Of a stretch of 64,000 bases of DNA, positions 46,404 through 55,626 are shown in pieces. The position numbers and the translations under genes were made by a program. Position 1 is the first letter of the stretch, and every line of letters begins with the position of its first letter. Below the pieces are notes generated by a model that saw nothing but the letters and a program-made list of their open reading frames with translations, was not told the DNA's origin and made no database searches. Origin of the DNA: Oceanobacillus saliphilus (lineage in GTDB: Bacteria > Bacillota > Bacilli > Bacillales > Amphibacillaceae); contig NZ_JALCZU010000001.1 of NCBI RefSeq assembly GCF_023522835.1, positions 124,001-188,000 on the forward strand, in the 5' to 3' direction.

Positions 46404-47202
46404 AAAAAAAGCCTCCAATTCTTTTAAAATTAGAAGTAAAGAGAGGTGACAAGTAGTGCATATCGTATAGGAAGTTAAAAATCCTTCCATCGATTATGTA
46501 GATAGCCCCGAATTTGTGCAATTCATCTTCTTTAAGCTTGTTTACTCTATTCATTTGCTCATATATTTAGTTTCAATATACAATGATTGCGTTTTCAATA
46601 TAAGTATTCAAGCTATCAAAAATAGATTCTCTTTAATTCTGTATTAATAATTTGAGTTACTAGATAGAAGAAGGAGAAGTGATTCCAGTTAATTAGCAAT
46701 AATTTAACTGCATCACCATGACCTTTGAGGTGATCTTAAAACCTTACAGCTACTATCCATGTTTACTATTAACACGACGATGATGGAACTAATCGGCTCA
46801 TGTTGTTATGTTGTAAAACATTGAGATTCCCTATTATAAAATAATAAAAATAGTTATTATTTTATTTATCCGCAATTATTATAATTTTTATAATATAGGG
46901 CTTATTATAGTTTAGGACCTCTAAACTATTTTGTCAAATACTTTCGAACATAATCATTATTATATTTTTTAATGTGGGTTAACACGCTCTACTGTCAGGA
47001 TGATGTTGTAAATATACTATTGGTTACATAAGAACCAACCTTTGATAGTGATGTCGTTAAGTAGTTTTCTTTTGTTCCAGTCCCTAATAAGAGACACAAC
47101 TGTCCCTATTGGATAACGATCTTCACTATATTTAAAATTTGCTATTTAAAAATGACGGGTATGGTACAGCATGACTAGACAGAAAGTATTATTAAAAGAA
47201 AT
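46404..47202. other. Intergenic region, no gene recognised
   Basis: About 800 bases, AT-rich. 47085-47120 contains 'cccta' and 'actgtcccta' words of the REP-like family. The promoter of the leftward dehydrogenase operon should be in the first 200 bases, but no boxes could be fixed. Confidence 0.4.
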
Positions 47203-47437
47203 TCCGAGTTGAAGATTCATATCGTAAAAATGATTTTGATATGGCTCTAGCTCTAGATATAAAAGCAAATGGATTATTGGTTCCATTAAGGGTTGAAATG
47301 CAAAATAATGGTGGGTAGATCCTTGTTGAATGGTACAGAAGTATGGAAGTGGATAATGTGGATACGTGCAAGGAAATGATTGTCAACGGACTAGGGTACG
47401 AGATTCTGTCATCTACTTTGATGAATGATCATTCGGG
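47203..47437 (+). pseudogene. Remnant of a LysR-family regulator
   Basis: The frame reads ...LALDIKANGLLVPLRVEMQ, a TAG at 47316-47318, then ILVEWYRSMEVDNVDTCKEM and IVNGLGYEILSSTLMNDH. The latter is the effector-domain signature of LysR regulators (VDNVDTCKEMV-NGLGYAILPS). The frame breaks at about 47437. The DNA-binding domain is gone. It probably once regulated the dehydrogenase gene that follows. Confidence 0.65.
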
Positions 47438-47570
47438 AACATCAAAGAGTTATTGTTGTTCTTCATGAAGAAGAATCAAACGTCTATGGTTATGTTCCTT
47501 CTTTCTTTTTTAGGATTTGGTTGATGCTGTGATTTTGTGGAGTGGGGCGCGAAAATCCGTGGAGAGGGCG

Positions 47571-47610
47571 CTTTGATATGTTATCGGGCTGCAACGCACT
47601 ACATATCAAG
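47571..47610. repeat. Inverted repeat
   Basis: ttgatatgt (47573-47581) and acatatcaa (47601-47609) flank a GC-richer centre, following a 'gggcgcgaaaatccgtggagagggcgc' type segment. Looks like a dispersed intergenic element; not followed by a T-run. Confidence 0.4.
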
Positions 47611-47732
47611 CCCCAAAACTCCAACAACCATTAATAATATTAATAGTCAAGAATCAAAAATTTAGATTTTATTAATTTTTCTTTCTATTATAGAATAGCA
47701 ATTAACGAATGAATATAAAGGGGGAAATAAAA

Positions 47733-48827
47733 TTGAAAACATATCGGATTGGGGTTTTGCCTGGAGATGGGATCGGTAAGGAAATTACAGATGCGAACCA
47801 GCTCGTTTTGGAGGTGACATTAGAAAAGGCAGGCGTACTTGCAGAATATGTGCATTTGCCGATGGGATTTGAAGGGATTGAAAAGGAAGGAACGCCTTTA
47901 TCGCAAGCAACGAAGGATCAGCTGGATACTTGTGATGCTTGGATTCTAGGGCCACATGACTCTGTCTCCTACCCGGAGAAATTTAAACAAGAAAGAAACC
48001 CAAGCGGGGAATTAAGACATTACTTTGATTTATTCAGCAATGTGCGCCCAGCGAAAAAAATGCCAAAAACGAAAAGTCTCATTGAAGATATTGATCTTGT
48101 GATTTATCGGGAAAATACGGAAGGGTATTATGTGGACCGGAATATGTATGCTGGGCTTGGTGAATTTCAAGTGACCCCAGATGTTGCGGTTTCTACTGGA
48201 GTTTTCACGCGTAAAGCGATTGAGCGCATTGCCCATGCGGCGTTTAAGGCAGCGATGGTACGAAAAAAGAAAGTGACCATTGTACATAAGGCAAATGTTA
48301 TTCGACTTGGGTCAGGACTTTTCCTGAATGTCTGTAAAGAGGTGGGAGAAAATTATCCTGAGGTTACAGTTGATGATTATCATATCGATGCGATGGCGGC
48401 ACATTTGGTGAGACGTGCGGGTGATTTTGATGTAATTGTGACGGAGAATATGTTTGGAGATATTCTTTCTGATTTAACGGGAGAGCTGGCTGGAAGTCTG
48501 GGCCTTGCTCCTTCGATTAATGCGAATGAGACGCAGGCTATGGCCCAGGCTGCACATGGGTCTGCGCCGGATATTGAAGGAAAAGATATCGCCAATCCAA
48601 TCGGCATCATGCATTCAACAGTCATGCTTCTTGAGTGGCTGGGCAATAAGCATGATGACGAGCGACTGAAAGATGCGGCAAAATTAATGGAGAAAAGTAT
48701 TGAAGCTACTGTTTTGAGTGACATTGTCACGGGTGACCTTGGCGGAAGCGCATCAACTTCATCATTCGCCAAGGCAGTAGAAAATGAGGTACGAAAGAGT
48801 GAACAAGCCATTATCGGGCATAATTAA
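47733..48827 (+). CDS. Isocitrate/isopropylmalate dehydrogenase-family protein
   Basis: 364 residues. The beta-decarboxylating dehydrogenase fold is clear: GVLPGDGIGKEI at the start, YRENTEGYY (substrate-recognition loop), IVHKANVIRLGSG, the metal ligands in DDYHIDAMAAHLVR and TENMFGDILSDL, then AQAAHGSAPDIEGKDIANPIG (NAD loop). It oxidises and decarboxylates a 2-hydroxy di- or tricarboxylate such as isocitrate, tartrate, isopropyl- or methylmalate; the exact substrate cannot be read off. The TTG at 47733 is preferred, with AAGGGGG 8 bases before it; the ATG at 47709 has no site. It faces the tricarboxylate gene block and may serve it. Confidence 0.85.
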   Translation: MKTYRIGVLPGDGIGKEITDANQLVLEVTLEKAGVLAEYVHLPMGFEGIEKEGTPLSQATKDQLDTCDAWILGPHDSVSYPEKFKQERNPSGELRHYFDLFSNVRPAKKMPKTKSLIEDIDLVIYRENTEGYYVDRNMYAGLGEFQVTPDVAVSTGVFTRKAIERIAHAAFKAAMVRKKKVTIVHKANVIRLGSGLFLNVCKEVGENYPEVTVDDYHIDAMAAHLVRRAGDFDVIVTENMFGDILSDLTGELAGSLGLAPSINANETQAMAQAAHGSAPDIEGKDIANPIGIMHSTVMLLEWLGNKHDDERLKDAAKLMEKSIEATVLSDIVTGDLGGSASTSSFAKAVENEVRKSEQAIIGHN

Positions 48828-48833
48828 TATGCA

Positions 48834-48866
48834 TGTTACGCTTTCTTATATAAGAAAGCGTAAACA
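48834..48866. terminator. Hairpin after the dehydrogenase gene
   Basis: tacgctttctta (48837-48848) and taagaaagcgta (48851-48862) pair perfectly around 2 bases. No T-run follows on the plus strand, so termination strength is uncertain. Confidence 0.5.
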
Positions 48867-48983
48867 TAATGATCTTGAATTAATAAAAGAAACAGAACAA
48901 GTCGGTGCTAGAGCTAAATGCGTTTTTATTTTGTTCTCTTTTTAAACTTATTTCTCCATTATAATATCTTTTTTAGCATTTGT

Positions 48984-49004
48984 AATTGTGAACTTCGGCA
49001 TTTC
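48984..49004. repeat. 21-base direct repeat, copy 1
   Basis: These 21 bases (from aattgtgaac to ggcatttc) recur exactly at 52265-52285, in the same orientation. The two copies bracket the racemase, AEC and PrpF genes. Confidence 0.6.
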
Positions 49005-49041
49005 ACCCTTTTTCCCAATGCTTCCTGTTCCGCTGTCCGGT

Positions 49042-49170
49042 CTACAATTTAAAGGAAACGCCGGAGTTAGATCCCAGCTCGAGCGTAACTTTTTTCAGTC
49101 CGGCTTTTTCCCTTATCGATTTACCGACAGGAACACTGCCTGTAAAAGTAACCACAACTTTATCCTCCAT
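49042..49170 (-). pseudogene. Fragment of an aldehyde dehydrogenase
   Basis: 42 codons from ATG 49170 to TAG 49042 read [18 protein letters not shown] and [14 protein letters not shown]. This is the conserved NAD/active-site approach region of aldehyde dehydrogenases (FTGS-x-x-VGK...LKK-x-x-LELGGNS). The rest, including the catalytic Cys, is missing. A relic of a lost oxidation gene next to the tricarboxylate block. Confidence 0.75.
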
Positions 49171-49189
49171 TGAAAATAACTTTCCATTT

Positions 49190-49858
49190 TCACTGGCTCT
49201 CCCTCTTTACATGTGCTTTCGCTAATTGAATAATTGATTCGGCAGCGACCTGAGGGGCAATGAGCACAGCGTCATTGGAGTAATCTTCAACCGCTCTCGC
49301 CATGGAGTATTGTGCCAGCACTATTGATTCTGCGTCCGCGTTTTCTGCAATTTTTTCCTTGATCAGTCTGTCATGCTCTTCTCCGTTGCCATTTTGCAGC
49401 GCCTGAAATGCTTCGGTTAAGAGATGAACATGAATCGTGACGTCTTTCTTCTTTTCCTCCGCTACTTCTTTCAGCATTTTTTCTGTTGTTGGGCCGGCTG
49501 CTCCCACGGTGGCAATGACGACAATTTCATCACTTTGCTCTACCGCTCTTTCCAGCATACTTCTGTCAGAGCTTAATACTGGGACAGACAGCTTTTCTGC
49601 AATTGCAGGAACGTACGGTGAAAAGGATGAGCAGGTGAAGAGAATGCCATCCACATTGCTATCGACCGCCTTTTCCGCTAAATATGTTAATCTAGTAATC
49701 ATTTTTTTCGTTACTTTATTCGTTTCATTGAGTTCATAAATCAGCCCTTCATCCATGAAGCTCACAAGATCGACCGCTTCTTCCTTTGAAAATGCGTTTA
49801 GAATTGGCGGTACCGAGTTCATCGTTGCGTGAATGAGTCCAATTTTTAATTTCTTCAT
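49190..49858 (-). CDS. Asp/Glu/hydantoin racemase-family protein
   Basis: 222 residues. Start at 49858 has GGAGG 5 bases upstream; an in-frame ATG 36 bases earlier has none. The first lobe has the racemase-type [13 protein letters not shown] with a Cys at about residue 80. The matching second-lobe position, normally Cys-Thr, reads [10 protein letters not shown], so one of the two catalytic cysteines is absent. It may thus be a decarboxylase- or isomerase-like member (as in arylmalonate decarboxylase and maleate isomerase relatives), not a racemase. Last gene of the leftward block. Confidence 0.75.
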   Translation of the reverse strand: MKKLKIGLIHATMNSVPPILNAFSKEEAVDLVSFMDEGLIYELNETNKVTKKMITRLTYLAEKAVDSNVDGILFTCSSFSPYVPAIAEKLSVPVLSSDRSMLERAVEQSDEIVVIATVGAAGPTTEKMLKEVAEEKKKDVTIHVHLLTEAFQALQNGNGEEHDRLIKEKIAENADAESIVLAQYSMARAVEDYSNDAVLIAPQVAAESIIQLAKAHVKRESQ

Positions 49859-49965
49859 GAAATCCTCCTTCCAGCTTGTAAATAGTACTATCATCTTTAT
49901 TTGTATATGATGAACAGCAATTAATTAAATTGAAAAATCTTATGCTTAACTATTAGAATTACTTA

Positions 49966-50892
49966 TTAAAAGATGACACCTGCCAGATATACAACAAATG
50001 TCACCGTCAAACTGCTTAAGATCGTCGTCACTAAAACGATCTGCCCGGCAGACTCCGGATAGTTATCGTATTCCAATGCGAGCTGTGCACTGTTTCTTGA
50101 AGCGGGAAAGGAACTTGCAATAAGTAATGCTTGTGCAGTTGTTCCCGTAATACCCATCAGTAAAATAAGCCCGAGCCCAATTGCTGGAGCCACAATAAGT
50201 CTCCCAATAATGCTCGAAATTAGTACTTTATCAGGTTTTGTTATTTTAATATAGGCAATCTGTGCGCCGAGCGACAATAATGCAATCGCGAGAAAGGCAG
50301 CTGACGCACTTTCGATTGGATTCCATATAAATGCTGGAATGTTAATCTGGAATGCCTGAAATAAGACGGCAAGCAATAATGCGTACAGGATTGGCATTTT
50401 TAATAATATAATGAATATCCCTTTGCCATCATGCTTGGCGGCAACAGAATTAAATAAGCCATATGTATATGTAACAAAATTTTGGATCGTCATGACGATG
50501 ATCTGAATGGTCATACCGAGCGGGTTCGTCTGAAAAACGAGCTCGCTCACGGGCAGGCCATAGTTGCCGGAATTTAATAAGACGATACTGTTTTTAAAAT
50601 TTGCCGTCATCCCCCTGTCGAGTTTCAGCATTTTAGCAGCTAATGCGCTGCCGGCCATTAAAATCAGGCATAGCAGTAGCTGGAAACCAATGACCTCCAT
50701 GAAGACTTGGATATCGATTTCGCTCTGGTACACATTTACAAAGGCAATAACTGGTAATAAATAATACATCGTAATTTTCGAGAGCGTATTTAAATCAAAA
50801 GTAAAAATACGGTGCAGAACAATTCCTGCACCGAGTAAAATAAATACCGGAAAAATCACATTCAATAATATCGAAAAAAGCACGCTTAACAT
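49966..50892 (-). CDS. AEC-family (auxin-efflux-carrier-like/malate permease) transporter
   Basis: 308 residues, ten hydrophobic segments in two five-helix halves. LLNSGNYGLPVSELVF and LLIASSFPASRNSAQLALEY are the crossover motifs of the AEC/BART superfamily, which includes malate and malonate permeases. Probably moves a carboxylate product or substrate. The ATG at 50892 is preferred over the TTG at 50904, which abuts its own ribosome site. It lies between PrpF and the racemase-like gene. Confidence 0.83.
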   Translation of the reverse strand: MLSVLFSILLNVIFPVFILLGAGIVLHRIFTFDLNTLSKITMYYLLPVIAFVNVYQSEIDIQVFMEVIGFQLLLCLILMAGSALAAKMLKLDRGMTANFKNSIVLLNSGNYGLPVSELVFQTNPLGMTIQIIVMTIQNFVTYTYGLFNSVAAKHDGKGIFIILLKMPILYALLLAVLFQAFQINIPAFIWNPIESASAAFLAIALLSLGAQIAYIKITKPDKVLISSIIGRLIVAPAIGLGLILLMGITGTTAQALLIASSFPASRNSAQLALEYDNYPESAGQIVLVTTILSSLTVTFVVYLAGVIF

Positions 50893-51014
50893 GATATACC
50901 ACAATCCTACTTAAAAATATTTAATGAGACATACTGGCTCTGATTATTTCCATCGCGCTTTTTGCCGCTCATAGCCTGATGGTTCCTCTTTAATTTCCAT
51001 TCACAGGTGCTAAT

Positions 51015-52208
51015 TCAAGTAACTTCTTTGATGTGAAGGTGTGGGACATATTCCGTTTCCTCCTCTTTCTTTTCAGGAATAAATACTTCGCCTTTCATGA
51101 TGCGCCTTGCTGTCCGTTCGAGACCGACAGAGAACACATCTTCTTGATCTTCGGTTAATGAGACCTGTACTTCCGCAATTCCGTCTGGATGACCGATACG
51201 AACGATCTGATTTTCTTGCGTATATCTTGTGTTTGATAACTGATTTGGAATCGTGCCCGGCAAGAGGGCTGCTGCTGCTAAATTATAAAGTCCGCTCCCA
51301 GCAAATGTGCGATGCAATTTTTCCATAGAGATCATTTTCGCCAGTATATCAATTTCTTTCGCTTTTATTTCCTTACCTGATGTTGTCGTATAATCCTGTG
51401 GAGCTGCAACCATCGCAATTTTCGGAATGGCAGGTACAGTTGCTTTCGCTTCTTCTGCAGAATCTGCAAAACCTACAGCTACTGCTGCTTCATCACGAAT
51501 ACAGTTCAATCTGTCCATTAAATTTTGCTTGGCCGTGATTTCACTTGTCGGCTCTGTTCCTCTCAGTCCAAAGTCAGCAGCTGCAACATAAACAAAAGGA
51601 TTAACAATATCAAGGAAGGTCATATCATATGTTTTTTTGCCCACTTTGATCTTACTTATTTTATCTAAGGGTGCCGTTTTTCCAGTCTTTCCGGCGCCTG
51701 GGTGCATGATGTTGACACTATATTTACTGCCCGGCGTCACAATTCCGGGCATAAGATAATCGCCGCTTACCTTAGCCTTTCCTTGATGGAGCGGGACATC
51801 GATTTTCACTTCTCTGTTAATATTTGTATTAAATACATGTACCGTGACGGATGTAGCTTCTGGTGCGACCTCTACAAAGCCTTCATCCACCGCGAAGGCT
51901 CCCACTGCTGCCATCAGGTTGCCACATGTTCCTTGATCATCGACGATCGGTGCGCCGATGCCGATCTGATAAAAAGTGTATTCGACACCAATATTTTCTC
52001 TTTGTGACTTCCCAATGACGACTACTTTACTTGAATGCGAGGTACCGCTTCCGAGTCCATTGATTTGTGACGGGTTGTACGCATCAATCGCGTGAGTGAA
52101 TATATGATTGCGCGCTTTCGTATTTTCAGGTAAATCGACTGCATTAAAAAAAAGACCTCGACTTGTGCCGCCCCGGTAAACAGAACACGGAATTGCAGTT
52201 TGAGACAT
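51015..52208 (-). CDS. prpF: PrpF-family 2-methylaconitate/aconitate isomerase
   Basis: 397 residues, the PrpF length. Signatures are YRGGTSRGLFF at the N-terminus, SGTSHSSKVVVIG (Lys) and VDDQGTCGNLMAA (catalytic Cys), two halves of a diaminopimelate-epimerase-like fold. PrpF converts 2-methyl-trans-aconitate to the cis form; relatives isomerise trans-aconitate or 3-methylitaconate. AAAGGA lies 9 bases before ATG 52208. With the aconitase and PrpB of the block it supports a methylcitrate- or aconitate-degrading route. Confidence 0.9.
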   Translation of the reverse strand: MSQTAIPCSVYRGGTSRGLFFNAVDLPENTKARNHIFTHAIDAYNPSQINGLGSGTSHSSKVVVIGKSQRENIGVEYTFYQIGIGAPIVDDQGTCGNLMAAVGAFAVDEGFVEVAPEATSVTVHVFNTNINREVKIDVPLHQGKAKVSGDYLMPGIVTPGSKYSVNIMHPGAGKTGKTAPLDKISKIKVGKKTYDMTFLDIVNPFVYVAAADFGLRGTEPTSEITAKQNLMDRLNCIRDEAAVAVGFADSAEEAKATVPAIPKIAMVAAPQDYTTTSGKEIKAKEIDILAKMISMEKLHRTFAGSGLYNLAAAALLPGTIPNQLSNTRYTQENQIVRIGHPDGIAEVQVSLTEDQEDVFSVGLERTARRIMKGEVFIPEKKEEETEYVPHLHIKEVT

Positions 52209-52264
52209 ACGAATCAGTCCTTTCTATTTTTATTTTGGATTCTATTTGTGAACTATGGTATTAA

Positions 52265-52285
52265 AATTGTGAACTTCGGCATTTC
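52265..52285. repeat. 21-base direct repeat, copy 2
   Basis: Identical to 48984-49004. It sits between AbrB and PrpF, about 55 bases before the PrpF start codon, where it could also be a regulator site. Confidence 0.6.
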
Positions 52286-52314
52286 TACTACGAAATACTA
52301 GAAAGCCCACTCAG

Positions 52315-53382
52315 CTACAAATCTTCCTCACGATATTCCTTATTTAAATACATAAAAAATTTCAATAAAAACGGCAGTGTTAAAAATAGTGAAATAACCC
52401 GTATAATATGTAAACTGGTTACAATGGTCGGGTCGACATTTAATGCAATAGCAACAACGGACATTTCTGCGGCTCCTGCAGGTACTGTGCTGATCAGGCT
52501 TGTTGCAAAGGGGACTTCTGTCAGCCATTTGAAAATATAGGCATTTCCTAATGTCAGTACAAAAAACATCCCAACAATCGTGAGTGTTGCGGGACCAATT
52601 TTCAATATCTGATATAAAACATATTTATCAAAACGAATGCCAACAAATGCTCCAATCAGTGCCTGTCCGATTCCAGCGACGAATCTCGGGACCTGTTCTA
52701 CCCCAAAAACGAATTGTGTTAATAAAAATCCTATTAAAATGGAAAATACTAAAGTACCGCCCGGGATTTTAAAAAGATGATCAAGTACAAGTGTCACAGC
52801 CATGACCAGCGCGAAAAATAATACTGTTTTCCAACTAATTGACGCTACTGCTTGCTCGACAAACACTGTATTTTGCACGGCTGGGCTAATAGAAGCTACA
52901 ATTAACGGAATCGATAGCGTAAAAAAAGTCATTCGGACAGTATGAAATGCAGCGACCAGCCTGTCATCCGCACCATATTGTCCGCTGATTCCGATAATCT
53001 CAGAGGCTCCTCCTGGGATACAGCAGAAAAAAGCTGTGATTTTATCTACACCTTTTGATCTTTTAAAAAGAAAAATACCAAATAAAAATCCTGCGGTAAT
53101 GGTGATGATAATGGTTAAGAATAGGGGCAACAGAAAGTGATGAATCATTTTTAATGTTGATAATGTCAGCAACAGACTGATATTAGCCCCGACAAATGCT
53201 AATGCAAACTTGAACGAAATGCGTTTGAAAGTAAATCTATTGATAAAAATGCCGCATATCATTCCCGTAGTCAATGCTCCTAACAACCATCCAGCAGGGA
53301 TATTTAATTGATTAAATATAAAACCTGCTGTGATAGCTGCTAATAAATACAGTAATTTCCCTACCATTCCTACCAACCACAC
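52315..53382 (-). CDS. AbrB-family (ammonia-monooxygenase-regulator-like) membrane protein
   Basis: About 350 residues, ten or more membrane segments in two repeats, each with the family pattern IPAGWLLGALTTGM / VPAGAAEMSVVAIA and FFCCIPGGASEIIGIS. These proteins often lie beside TctABC transporters; their role is unknown, possibly transport of the same acid. The GTG at 53382 is used; an ATG five codons later is an alternative, as neither has a clear ribosome site. Confidence 0.8.
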   Translation of the reverse strand: MWLVGMVGKLLYLLAAITAGFIFNQLNIPAGWLLGALTTGMICGIFINRFTFKRISFKFALAFVGANISLLLTLSTLKMIHHFLLPLFLTIIITITAGFLFGIFLFKRSKGVDKITAFFCCIPGGASEIIGISGQYGADDRLVAAFHTVRMTFFTLSIPLIVASISPAVQNTVFVEQAVASISWKTVLFFALVMAVTLVLDHLFKIPGGTLVFSILIGFLLTQFVFGVEQVPRFVAGIGQALIGAFVGIRFDKYVLYQILKIGPATLTIVGMFFVLTLGNAYIFKWLTEVPFATSLISTVPAGAAEMSVVAIALNVDPTIVTSLHIIRVISLFLTLPFLLKFFMYLNKEYREEDL

Positions 53383-53412
53383 TTTTTGTGAAGTTAAACT
53401 CCATTCATAAAA

Positions 53413-53877
53413 TTAAACAAATATAACCGTTAAAATATTAATTAAGCTCTTTGGCCAATACAGATTCATTAGATCAGCAAAACCGATAACGGCCCCGATT
53501 AAAATAGCAGTTATTAGAATTGCTTTCCATAATTTCGTTTTTGCAATGAAGTAGAGAAATGCAAACACATAAATTACACTGGCGAGCACCATACCAATAA
53601 CATAAACCATCACAGCATAGAGAATCAGAATTCCGGAATATATTAATGCGGCACCTATGTGTGGATGCAGCAATTCAGCCCTTTCTTCTTCATTCCCTTT
53701 TTTCAAATTAATCACCTGACGAATGATTTCAATGACCATCAGTACGATTGCTACAAGAGAAAGATACAATGGGAAATAACTTGCCAATTCTTTAAATTGC
53801 GTTGCTTCGATAGCTGCAAATATAAAGAACATGAGCATAATAATCGTAAAAACCAACTGGGAAATAGCTTTATCCAA
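53413..53877 (-). CDS. tctB: Tripartite tricarboxylate transporter, small membrane subunit TctB
   Basis: 154 residues with four membrane helices, the TctB size. The start is a TTG at 53875-53877 with GGGGGG 7 bases upstream, overlapping the tctA end by 8 bases. TctB pairs with TctA to form the sodium- or proton-driven importer. Confidence 0.88.
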   Translation of the reverse strand: MDKAISQLVFTIIMLMFFIFAAIEATQFKELASYFPLYLSLVAIVLMVIEIIRQVINLKKGNEEERAELLHPHIGAALIYSGILILYAVMVYVIGMVLASVIYVFAFLYFIAKTKLWKAILITAILIGAVIGFADLMNLYWPKSLINILTVIFV

Positions 53878-55360
53878 TGGTTGGCCCCCCTTTCGCCTTT
53901 TCTCTTCTTGCCATCACAATCGACCCAATAACAATGAGGGTGATGAGTATTCCAATGATAATGACACCTGGGTTTGTTAACCACCCAGAACCGTATCTTG
54001 AAATGGAAATCCACAGATAACGTTCTATCGGTGTTGCCAGTACAAAACCGATTAGTACTGCTGCTCTTGACCAGCCCAATCTACTCATAAACCAGCCGAT
54101 AATTCCAATTGCAAAAAAGAGAATGATGTCTCCCCAATGCCTTGTGCTTTGGTAAGCTCCAATCGTTAAAATAACAAGTAGAATAGGAACTAATATTTCC
54201 GCTTGCACCAACGCCACTTTAGAAATGTATTTTGCAAGAAAAATACAGGCAATCGCACCGATTATATTTGCCAATATAAGGGTCCAGATAATCGACATCG
54301 TTAAGTCCAGATCCTGATCGAGCATTCTTGGACCTGCCTGAACACCCATCAATGTTAGACCTCCAAGAAGCATTGCCGTTGTACCGCTTCCAGGGATTCC
54401 AAATAATAGTGTAGGGATAAGTCCTCCGCCTTCTTTTGCATTATTACTGCTTTCAGGTGCAATAACACCGCGGATATCCCCTTTACCGAAGTTTTCTGTA
54501 TTTTTTTCTGTTTGTTTTGCAAGACCATAAGAGATCCAGTCGACAACACTTCCCCCTAATCCGGGAACAAATCCAATAATTGCCCCTAATACAGCGCTTC
54601 TGAAAACTAGGAATTTATGTTGGAAAGTTTCTTTGACCCCTTTAAAAATACCGCTGCCAATTTTTGCTTCTTTGGCGATACTTCCTTGTTTTTCGGCAAC
54701 TAAATCGACCATTACAGGAAAGGCAAACAGACCGAGTGCTAAAATCGGCAGAGGGATTCCGCTTTGTAAGTAGAGGATATCAAATGAATAACGATATTCT
54801 GTTACAGATGGTGCTGCTCCAACACTTCCAAGCAATAAGCCAAATAATCCTGCACCTATACCTAGCTTCGGATTTTTACCAGTTAAAACGCCCACCATAC
54901 TTAAACCTAATAATGAAAGCATTAATAACTCTGGTGATCCAAAGCTTAATATAAGAGGTCTTGCAATTTGTATAGCCAGGAATAATGCTATTCCTCCAAT
55001 TAAGCCACCTAGTAAGGAAGCCGTAAAACTGGCTCCGAGCGCTCTGGCTGCTTCTCCCTTTTTAGCTAAAGGGTAGCCATCTACAATCGTTGCCTGTGAT
55101 CCGGCAGAACCTGGGATACCAAGTAATACGGAAGGGAAGGTATCTGCTGTATGTATAACTGCAATCATCCCGATAAGCAGCGCCATACCTGTAAAGGGAT
55201 CCATTCCGAATACGAATGGCAGTACGATTGCCATTCCAACAGTACCGCCGAGTCCTGGAATAACTCCTATAAAGGCGCCAATTGCAACTCCAAGAAATAT
55301 ATATAGTATTCTTGAAGGATCTAGCACAACACGAAGTGCTTCCATAGCTACTTCAATCAC
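53870..55360 (-). CDS. tctA: Tripartite tricarboxylate transporter, large membrane subunit TctA
   Basis: 496 residues, about 12 membrane helices. VIPGLGGTVGMAIVLPFVFGMDPFTG at the N-terminus and GFVPGLGGSVVDWISYG in the second half are the family's paired signatures; PTLLFGIPGSGTTAMLLGGL is also conserved. The start is a GTG at 55360 after AAGGAG. It carries a di- or tricarboxylate delivered by TctC across the membrane. Confidence 0.93.
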   Translation of the reverse strand: MIEVAMEALRVVLDPSRILYIFLGVAIGAFIGVIPGLGGTVGMAIVLPFVFGMDPFTGMALLIGMIAVIHTADTFPSVLLGIPGSAGSQATIVDGYPLAKKGEAARALGASFTASLLGGLIGGIALFLAIQIARPLILSFGSPELLMLSLLGLSMVGVLTGKNPKLGIGAGLFGLLLGSVGAAPSVTEYRYSFDILYLQSGIPLPILALGLFAFPVMVDLVAEKQGSIAKEAKIGSGIFKGVKETFQHKFLVFRSAVLGAIIGFVPGLGGSVVDWISYGLAKQTEKNTENFGKGDIRGVIAPESSNNAKEGGGLIPTLLFGIPGSGTTAMLLGGLTLMGVQAGPRMLDQDLDLTMSIIWTLILANIIGAIACIFLAKYISKVALVQAEILVPILLVILTIGAYQSTRHWGDIILFFAIGIIGWFMSRLGWSRAAVLIGFVLATPIERYLWISISRYGSGWLTNPGVIIIGILITLIVIGSIVMARREKAKGGPTIG

Positions 55361-55395
55361 GTTTGTCCACTCCTTTACCTATGAGGTTAAAAAGC

Positions 55396-55420
55396 AGCTG
55401 CAATCTACAAGATTGCAGCT
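55396..55420 (-). terminator. Hairpin between tctC and tctA
   Basis: Perfect 11-bp arms (agctgcaatct / agattgcagct) with a 3-base loop. On the minus strand GCTTTTTAACC follows. Placed after the binding-protein gene, it probably causes partial termination so that TctC is made in excess over TctAB. Confidence 0.7.
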
Positions 55421-55626
55421 TGCTATTTATTTTTCTGCGTCTGGTTTCGCCACCCAGCGACTATCAAACTTCAAACTCCTCTATTACGATAAAGAAGACT
55501 TACCGATTGATTCCGTCAGAGGCTTCGTTAAACTTATACGCTTGTAGAGAAAGTCAACATCGAACCACTCACGTCCTGTGAGGCATCGTTTAAACATCGT
55601 CAAAGGATGCTTTTCGCCTTTGTCTT
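55421..55626. other. Non-coding segment between tctC and tctA, possible dispersed element
   Basis: About 200 bases without a usable frame. On the minus strand it contains several small pairings (for example ctcac..gtgag, and cctct..agagg spanning about 45 bases) and is GC-richer than other gaps. It could be a structured leader of tctAB or a dispersed repeat. Confidence 0.35.

Noticed and set aside
47192-47386. A 64-codon minus-strand frame
   Set aside because: Antisense to the LysR remnant, whose VDNVDTCKEM signature is on the plus strand.
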